From the NCBI GenBank assembly GCA_003993805.1, contig RSEF01000017.1, positions 8,867,616 to 8,931,615 of the forward strand: 64,000 nucleotides of DNA, written 5' to 3'. The notes beneath the pieces were generated by a model, which was given only the letters and a program-made list of their open reading frames with translations, was not told the DNA's origin and made no database searches. The position numbers and the translations under genes were made by a program. Origin of the DNA: Himantopus leucocephalus. Lineage: Eukaryota; Chordata; Aves; Charadriiformes; Recurvirostridae. Below are positions 56,793-64,000 of this stretch, one piece after another. The stretch's first letter is position 1. Each line of letters starts with the position of its first letter.

Positions 56793-59700
56793 CCTCTTTT
56801 GGGACATTAATGGTAAGAGCTCAAAGAGGAAAAGGGCCATAAAAATAATGATGCATTGTTTTATGGTAAGGAGGGACTTCCGATGGGAAGAGGTGATGCT
56901 TCTGCACATCCAACAGCCGTGGAGACATGACCCAGCCTTGGCCACCTGCTCAGGCTGGGAAAACAACATGGAACAACCACCAGCGGTTTGCAAAGCCTGG
57001 GAAGATGCTGGGGGACAGGGCACGGGAGCCCCCGCAGCCCCGTCCCGAAGCTGTGGCACTTCAGAAAAAAAGCCAAATAATTCCCAACCCCAAGTCTGGG
57101 CTCCTGTTAGCACATTCCTCCCTCCCACTGCAGGACTAAGCCAGGATCTGACCACTTTCTGAGCAAAATGCAAAGTCCATTTAATGAGGTTTAATTAAAA
57201 TGTAGAGACTGGTGCTGTCCTGCAGCTGCAGGCACCTGAGCTTTGCCATTAGTACCAGAGGATGCTAGCAATTAAACAGCACTGGCAATTACTTGTTTAC
57301 TGTTTTTGTTGGCCTGGCTGTTGTTTTTCACTCTCTTCTGAAAAGGGATGCAGACCCCACACACCCTTTGATCGAGCTGGAAACTGGGCCCCGCTCCGAG
57401 TTAGATTTGGAGGGTTATCAAAGACGTCGTGTACCCAAGACATAGCTAAACTGCAGGGAAAGAGAAAATTACCTAATTTTAATGTAAAAACTAATACTGC
57501 AACAGGAAAAAAAATAATAAATCCCATTCTTTGATATTTTCCAAACAAAGGGATAGTCCCAGAGGCGAGCTCCAGCCCTGCCAGAGAGGAGGAAAAGCAT
57601 ATTGTGCAATTCTGAGATTTTCCAGCGCTGTTCTGTGCTCCCGAGGTTATACCTTGTACGTTTATTTATATGCCGGTGACTTAATTAGATGTTCTTTTGT
57701 CTCAAGCGGCAGCGAGATGAATCAGCACTCTCCGTACGTGTGCAAGGTCTCTGCTCAGGACCGGCTCCCGGCAGCCCCATCCCTCCCAACAGCCGCGGCA
57801 GGGGGAGCGGGGGCTGCGCTCACCCCTCACCCAGGACCCCATCCCAAAGATTCCAGTCCTGCATTTTCCCAACGTGCCATTGACAGCATTGCCACCAGTG
57901 GTTAGGAGCAAGGGCATCCCCATGCTATCAGCTGCGCCTCAGGCTGAAGAAACCCAAGCCCCGAGGTGTCCGCAGGGATGATGGGCTCACTCAGGGGGTG
58001 GGGGTGTGAGCAGAGCTGGTCCTGCCTCTGCCTCCCCTCTCATCTGAGGGACCCACCAGAGATCAACCAGAGCTTGTGTTGCTACAGCTTGGCAGGCAGA
58101 AGAACCAGAGAAAGCAGATGAAAAGGCTTCTTGTGATGAACCTTTTTTTTTTCCCCCCCCCTGCCTTTACTGGTTATCCCAGAAGAGTGCAGCCCCCCCC
58201 ATCCCACACATCACCCCAGCCCCCAAGCGCTCCAGGGGATTGCTCTCACCTTTCAGCACAAGCAACACATCCTCTGAGACCACTGCAGAGAATCTGCTCT
58301 TTGCAGAGCTGAAGCCATTTATCCAATGCCCCATTAACAAACGCAGAGAAGCACCTGCAAACGCAGGGGAGTGGGGGGGGTATGGACACCCTGCTCGCCC
58401 CAAGCCAGCCCAGCTGGGCAGGTCACAGCCTGCAAAGCCACCCTAAGGACCTGGGTGAGATGGAGCCAGAGGACATTGGGGTCCCAAGGGGTGCTGATCT
58501 GCTTCAGGGCATGGGTGGATGCTCCATCTCCCCCACGCAGGTGGCTCGTCACCGAGCGGGAGCAGCCGTGTCCCGGCGCCTGGGCAGAGCCCCCCAGCAC
58601 ACATCGGTGCAGCTCCTGCAAGGGGGGCCAGAATTCTACGCTGATTTTTGCTGAACTGATTTTTTTTTTTTCCAGCAGAAGAACTGATCTCTTGCTGTTT
58701 TATAAGCTAAGCCCACACGGTCATGTTCAAAGTGATGCAAGTCTGAATTACAAAGTTTTACACATTTCCCCCAGTATCTGGCTTCATTTTTCATCAATGT
58801 TTTCATGTAACATTGCCAATATCATATTATACAGAAAACGCATGACTCTCGTCAGCCAGATGTCTGCACTCCAGCACACTCATTTACAACCAGCAAACCC
58901 CTCCCGGCTCAGGAGAGGTGCTGCCCACCCAATTCCCGCACCGACAGCGCAATGGGTGCACAGCCCGACGCAGGTGCCGGTGCCCAGGATACGGTGCAGC
59001 ATGCGGCGATTCTTCCCAGCTCTCCCTTGCTTTCACTCGGGCAGGATTTGTCGCTAGCAGATGGGAGTGGGCTGCAGCATTATTTGATTGCTACCTATTT
59101 ATGGCAGTCTCACAATATTCCGTTCAACCAGGGCAAGAAGCCATTTGCAGGAGGTTGGACATGTGAGTGGGAAGTCGTTAGGAGCCGCTTTTCTTCAGCC
59201 CAGTGATTACACAAGAGGAGATGGAGTGTCCAACCTGCAGCGTTCGGCTGGAGGTCTGTCCTGCAGAGGTGGGTTTGTCACAGGGGCAGGGGGAGCCATG
59301 TCACCCCCCCAGCAGTGTCTGGCTGGATGTGGTGTCCTGCTTGAGGATGGAGGTGACAAACCACCCTGCACCCCCCAGCCCAGGCGCCTGCACCGCTCAG
59401 CGCTCCGTGGGCGATGCAGTCTGCTCCCGTCTCCTCGTCGAGCCCAGCTTGCTGCCTGACTTTGCTCCTCTGAATGCAGTTGGGTTTAGGGCTTGGACAA
59501 AGCCTTTCTGCATCTGTATTTTCAGTGAGAAATTGTGATTTAGCACGGAAAAGCAAAGAAGAACAAAAGCCTGCGCTGCCTGCGGAATTCCCCTTAAAAC
59601 CAGCCTTCCTCAAGCAAACAACCCCATTACGAGGAGCTAAACGGCTCCCCAGGGCAAAAAGCTCCTAAACCAGCAAGAGAACAGTCCACACTCCAGCAGA

Positions 59701-61076
59701 GGAGTGAATTCAATAGGAGCGGGGTTTCCCAGGCCTTTGCATAGCTCTGGATGTCCCCTGCGCCCCCCGTCCAGCCACCGAGCCCCCCCTGCCCCGGGGG
59801 AGCCGCTCCAGCCGTGGCCGGAGGCAGTCAGGAGGATTTGGCAGGGACTCGCCTCGGGAGTTGGTGCCAGAGCAAACTTCTCCCTGTACCTGGGGTTGCT
59901 GGCGTTATTACTTCCGCGGCAGAGACAATATGATTTATTGAAGCTTTTTTTATTTCCCAGTTGTTCCTCCAGTGCTGTATGTGTAGGGAAGATAAACTGT
60001 CTCATTATTGCCCCGATCTCTAATCATGTCACATTTTCAGTTGCTCTGCGGTGACGGTGACATGTTGGTGTTTTGGTCTGCTCTGATACAAAGATAAAAA
60101 CAAAATGAGGGGAAAGAGGAAGGGGCGCAAGTGCAAGTGTGGTGTTAACTCCAAAATAATGTCCTGGCTGTCCCTCGGAGACCAACACACACATACCTGA
60201 CTCTGCTTGGGTCTGCCGCGTCACTGGAGGCAACACGATGGCGGCGCGTGAAGTTATATGAATGCACGAAGGAAATTTGGGGGTTTCCACGTGTCATGGG
60301 CACCCTCCCAGCTCAGTCTGTGAGTGGCGGCGTGCCCAGAGGTAAGGGAGATTGCTTACCCGCAGAAGAGACCTCCGCTGCTCATAGCATCCACCGCAGG
60401 AGGTACTGAGCAAGGGCAGCACAGGCATGTAAAGGCTCCGGGAATCTTATTCCAGTTTGCAGAAGAAAAACGAGATTTTTTTTATTCCTCCACATAGCAA
60501 GGCAACACACGGAAAGCCGGGAAAAAAACCCTGAAAACAGCCACCCACCTCAAAGCTAGAAGGGTGCTCGCAGAGAGGCCTTTTACCTGCTCCAACGATG
60601 AATTCCCACATTTATAAGCGTGCTAACGGCACACTGCCGTAACACCTCTGGTGCCTCTCAGCCCTGGCAGGATTTTCCTTTCCGACGGCAGCATGTCCTC
60701 CTTGTGCTGGGGGTGCCGCGGGATGCGAGACGGGGCCAGGCACAGCCCTCCACCCTGCGCACAGCCTCGGCGGGCAGGGGCAGGGGCTGAGCATCGCTGC
60801 AGGCTGCGAGCCTCTGGTGACACGGCCTCCTCGTTACCTGCCTACAAGATGGCATTGGATATGTAGGGCAAAAACGCCACGGGAAACACTTGGGGTTTTT
60901 TTATGCTGTCATTAAGCAAGGGAATAATATGACCAGATGCTCTGAAAGAGACTGCTGGATTCATCAGTGAACAACAGAGAAGCCGTAATGATTAAACATA
61001 TTGGATAGTGAAAGACAACAGAGGATTAATTTCAGCTCTTAATTAGAGTACCTCTGATCTTCCCCTTCATCACGAC
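56793..61076. other. Unique non-coding DNA
   Basis: No gene recognised. The 228-codon frame at 58371-59057 is an alternating GC- and AT-rich chance frame. A T run followed by a C run lies near 58142-58160. A sharply GC-rich part lies near 59.7-59.8 kb. Other short frames lack support. Confidence 0.4.
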
Positions 61077-61116
61077 TTCCCTTCCCTTCCCTTCCCTTCC
61101 CTTCCCTTCCCTTCCC
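61077..61116 (+). repeat. (TTCCC)n microsatellite
   Basis: Eight near-perfect pentamer units. Purity suggests recent expansion or active slippage. Confidence 0.95.
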
Positions 61117-61477
61117 TAGTATGTCCACATGTGCTTCCAGAGAGCATCCTTCAGGGAAGAGGGAGGTGTGAGATATGCCAATGTTTATTTTAACAGCTCC
61201 TTTTTTAGGGCTCTGCCGTGAACACGCTCCTCCTGTTGAACGGGCTTGTTGCTATGGGATAAAGTGATCCAAGTTCCCTGTTTTGTACTTATTCTGCCTT
61301 CTGCTTACACGCAGGTCTCGTTCCTCGCTGAAGGACACCTTTGGGCGCACTCCCCAGGCACCGGTGGCCCGGCTGCACGGTCCCATGGGGTGTCCTTACT
61401 CTGCACCTCCATTCCCTTCCAGGGAATTAGCTGGCTGCCACTGGTTTCATGCCCCATTGGAGTTTCATCTGCAACTG
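61117..61477. other. Unique non-coding DNA
   Basis: Upstream flank of the CR1 copy. No gene or other repeat recognised. Confidence 0.4.
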
Positions 61478-61877
61478 GGCTGAAAGGCTGAGGCACTCGG
61501 GTCTTGTCAGCCTAGAAAGAAGACAACCAAGGGGGGATCTTATCAACGCTTATCAATACTCAAAGGGAGGTGTCAGGGGGATGGGAACAGCCTTTTCTCA
61601 GTGGTGCCCAGTGACAGGACAAGAGGGAACGGGCACAAACTTGAGCATAGGGAGTTCCATCTAAACATGAGGAGGGACTTCTTTCCTTTGGGGGCGGCAG
61701 AGCAGTGGCACAGGCTGCCCAGAGAGGTGGGGGAGTCTCCCACTCTGGAGCCATTCCAAACCCGCCTGGACGCCGTCCTGTGCCACTGCTGGAGGTGCCC
61801 CTGCTCTGGCAGGGGGTGGCACTGGGTGAGCTCCAGAGGGCCCTTCCAACCCCGACCGTTCTGGGATCCTGTGACAC
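61478..61877 (+). mobile_element. CR1 LINE 3' fragment
   Basis: Text such as ggatcttatcaacgcttatcaatactcaaagggaggtgtcagggggatgggaacagccttttctcagtggtgcccagtgacaggacaagagggaacgggcacaaact, agttccatctaaacatgaggagggacttctttc and ccgcctggacgccgtcctgtgcc is CR1 3' sequence. It ends ccttccaaccccgaccgttctgggatcctgtgac. The 3' half is identical over 115 bases to the copy at 52.2 kb. Confidence 0.94.
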
Positions 61878-62848
61878 CAAAACCAGCCAAAACCACCGGG
61901 CTGGCTGGGCTCCTGCCGTGGGCAGGCAGAGCCCCGGCAGTTTCTGCAGTGCCCGGCGCTCCTGCGAGGGTCGGGGCGGGTGTTTGACGTAACAGAGTAC
62001 TCACGATATTGATTTAACAGATGGGAATTACCATATTAATACTGCATTTAATATTTAAAATGCAAAATGTATTAAAGCAGCGCTGTTGACGCTGGGTCTG
62101 GTAGCCTGTTTCCAGCAGCAGCACAGTACAACTCCTAACACAGTCCATTAAATAGCATCACCCCTAGGACAAATTTCTTCCTGACCCTTAGCTGACAACC
62201 GTCGTGCGCTCTGGTGCACGAGGGCTGATTGCCCTTCCGCAGGTTTTATCCCATCTGGTTTAACTGCAGAGGCTATTTTTACGCCAAAGGCTGGAACATT
62301 TTACAGCTCTTTATCCCGGATTTGTGCGTGGCCGGGCCGGCGGGGCCGGGGTTCCTCGCGCTGGCTGCCAGCCGGGGACGGGCAGCCCTGCGCTCATCGC
62401 TGCTGTAACGAGCGGGAGCGTGAACATCTGGCAGTAACAGAGCAGCTTCTATTTGCTGGTGTTATAATAACACGGTAACGATGGCTGGTAATTAAAAGTC
62501 TGACAGTTTTTCCTCTGCAAAACACCGGTTTATTGAGTTTTTGAAAGACAACGTTATGGCTAAAATCTGGGCACGGAGCCCTGTTCGTTTACAACAGCTT
62601 ACCCTCCTCTGTCTTTCCCGCAGCAGCGGCTGTGCTCCGAGCACCTGCGCTTGAGCGGAGCGTGTGTCGGCAACGTGTTAGGTACTTCGGGATGAAATTC
62701 GGGAGCTCCTCCTGCAGAGCGCCCGGCGTTTCCAGAGGCTGGTTTCCTTCCCAGGGATGAGCGGGGTTTTGATCCTAAAATCTGCGGAGGAGGGCCAGCG
62801 CCCAGCCCTGCGTCCAGCAAGGAGACGCGCACTCAGACCTGGCCCGGT
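61878..62848. other. Unique non-coding DNA with CpG-rich patch
   Basis: 62320-62420 is CpG-rich (ggccgggccggcggggccggggttcctcgcgctgg). AT-rich, complex sequence lies on both sides. No gene recognised. Confidence 0.45.
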
Positions 62849-62863
62849 ATCATCATCGTCATC

Positions 62864-62902
<39 letters not shown>
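62849..62902 (+). repeat. (ATC)n trinucleotide repeat
   Basis: About 17 ATC units with two interruptions near the start (atcgtc, atcaatc). The pure 3' half is likely variable in length. It makes long isoleucine, methionine and aspartate runs in chance frames. Confidence 0.95.
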
Positions 62903-63559
62903 TGTTGTCAGCGCTGTGGCCACAGCTGTAGCAGCGGTCGCAGCCCTGTTTTGCTCCACTCACTGCAAGTCCTGAATGCCTCTGGTGGCTATGGCGTCAG
63001 TGATTTGTGCTGATTCTTCCTGCTGTTTCAGGGAAAATGGTAAGAAAGAAGAAATGTGGAAGTTTTTGGAAACATTTCTCGGCTCCTGTCTGAGCTCTTC
63101 AGTGCGCCGTGCAGCCTGTGTGTCCGCAGCTGAAGGCTGCCAGCTCTCAAGCGGCGTTTGCGAGAGGAGATCTTGCTTGAGAGCACAAATATTTGGGTGG
63201 GCCTAACCGAACACCTTTTCTTCACTCAAACTCCTCCTGGATTGCGGGAGTCACCCCAAGTCTCATTTCTCAAAGTGCTGCCTGAACCCCAGATCCCAGA
63301 GGCCATCCCTCTCCGTGTCCCCCGGCCGGTCCCTCTCACCGTGGCACTCCAGAAAGCCAGATCTGCCCTTCCATCCTTCCACCACCTCTGCTCCCAGGTG
63401 ATCCCACGCTCGTGCTCGTTCATCCTGCCGGTCACGCAAAGCAAAGCCAAGTGCATGGTGCCACCAGTGTGTTTTCCCCGGACCTCGCCCCCGCAGCGGA
63501 GCACCGCGGACTGCCCCGGTGCTCACCGCCAGCAGCACTGGCAAATTCCTACTCAGCTG
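62903..63559. other. Unique non-coding DNA
   Basis: No gene recognised. Frames on both strands at 63.1-63.6 kb overlap, as expected in GC-rich DNA. Confidence 0.4.
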
Positions 63560-63870
63560 CTAATTTAAAATCCCAGCACAGATATTGAGACTCACCCTTG
63601 CGGCTTCACACTGCAGAATTGCAATAAAACTTTAATTGAATGCCTCCTTCAAAAGGGGACCTCCCTGAGCTAATGTCAGCCCCTCTGAGTGACCCTTCGC
63701 AGCCGCAGTATGTCTATTTTATTATGGCACGCCATGGCCAATTTGATGGGAAAAGGAGACTGCTCAGGCCACAGAGAGGAAACGCTTTAACACTCATTCA
63801 AAGTGACAGTGCCCTAGTGCAATATGACTGGTAAATGCTAAATTGCCACAGATGGCAGATTTATGTTTCC
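63560..63870. other. Likely conserved non-coding element
   Basis: A long, high-complexity block with balanced composition and many regulatory-like words: gcaataaaactttaattgaatgc, tatgtctattttattatggcacgccatggccaatttgatggg, cactcattcaaagtgacag, gccacagatggcagatttatg. It has no repeats, long frames or splice sites. Of all blocks here it looks most like a developmental enhancer. Confidence 0.4.
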
Positions 63871-63980
63871 TTTCCCCAAGGTCCCTTGCCCGCCTTGCTG
63901 GGGGCTCGCTCCGCGTGCCTGAGGAAGGACCCACACTGCTGCTGCAGGTGCTGATCTGCCTGTAGACACTGGGGTTTGTG

Positions 63981-64000
63981 GTTTTTTTTTTTTTTTTTTT
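63981..64000 (+). repeat. Poly-T tract cut by the window edge
   Basis: At least 20 T running to the last base. It may be a simple run or the poly-A tail of a minus-strand element outside the window. Confidence 0.85.

Noticed and set aside
58371..59057. 228-codon open frame as a gene
   Set aside because: Runs through T-rich and GC-rich unique DNA without splice sites or family resemblance.
61560..62004. Open frames over 61.6-62.0 kb
   Set aside because: They are translations of CR1 3' sequence; the same peptides appear at 52.2 kb for that reason.
62678..62975. Poly-Met, poly-Asp or poly-Ile peptide
   Set aside because: Created by the (ATC)n repeat.
1..64000. CRISPR array, bacterial operon, phage or integrated virus
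   Set aside because: No regular spaced repeats, ribosome binding sites, dense coding or viral protein-like frames; the DNA has a vertebrate texture throughout.

Overview
This window looks like bird nuclear DNA, most likely intronic or a gene desert between developmental genes. The strongest evidence is five young-looking 3'-end fragments of CR1 LINE retrotransposons, the dominant interspersed repeat of avian genomes. There are also weathered MIR-like SINE and ancient CR1 remnants, short microsatellites, and no mammalian-type Alu, B1 or L1. Base composition alternates between AT-rich complex blocks and short CpG-rich patches. No protein or RNA gene could be recognised by family. Nearly all long open frames look like chance frames in GC-rich DNA.

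Layout. 1-7050: unique DNA with an RFX-type X-box (about 990), a CpG-rich patch (3360-3660), a hexamer repeat (about 4877), a G-quadruplex-like tract (4767) and a probable conserved non-coding block (6478-6680). 7053-11239 holds the best gene-like signal: four + strand segments with good splice sites and mutually compatible phase-0 boundaries, the last ending in a stop codon. A CR1 copy lies in the first putative intron. This is a hypothetical gene model, not a recognised gene.

11240-20400: unique DNA with isolated exon-like segments on both strands. 20405-20645: a CR1 element broken by a 100-N gap. 20650-40400: mostly unique DNA with a pentamer repeat, a 19-bp minisatellite, an RFX/CRE-like site pair, MIR-like pieces and several AT-rich regulatory-looking blocks. 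40425-52375: one old CR1 fragment on the minus strand, homopolymers holding ambiguous bases, and two more CR1 fragments. 52380-64000: a POU/SOX-like site pair, a (TTCCC)n tract, a fifth CR1 fragment that shares 115 identical bases with the one 9.5 kb upstream, an (ATC)n tract, and a complex block near the end that looks like a conserved enhancer.

The main hidden signals are the phase-consistent exon chain at 7-11 kb, a pair of nearby open frames sharing an LNRLL[E/D]KAL peptide through mostly synonymous codons (23.1 and 23.9 kb), three perfect 11-12 bp-arm hairpins, and the RFX/CRE and octamer/SOX-like composites. Many intronic sequences contain exon-like decoys, so every exon call below is held at low confidence.
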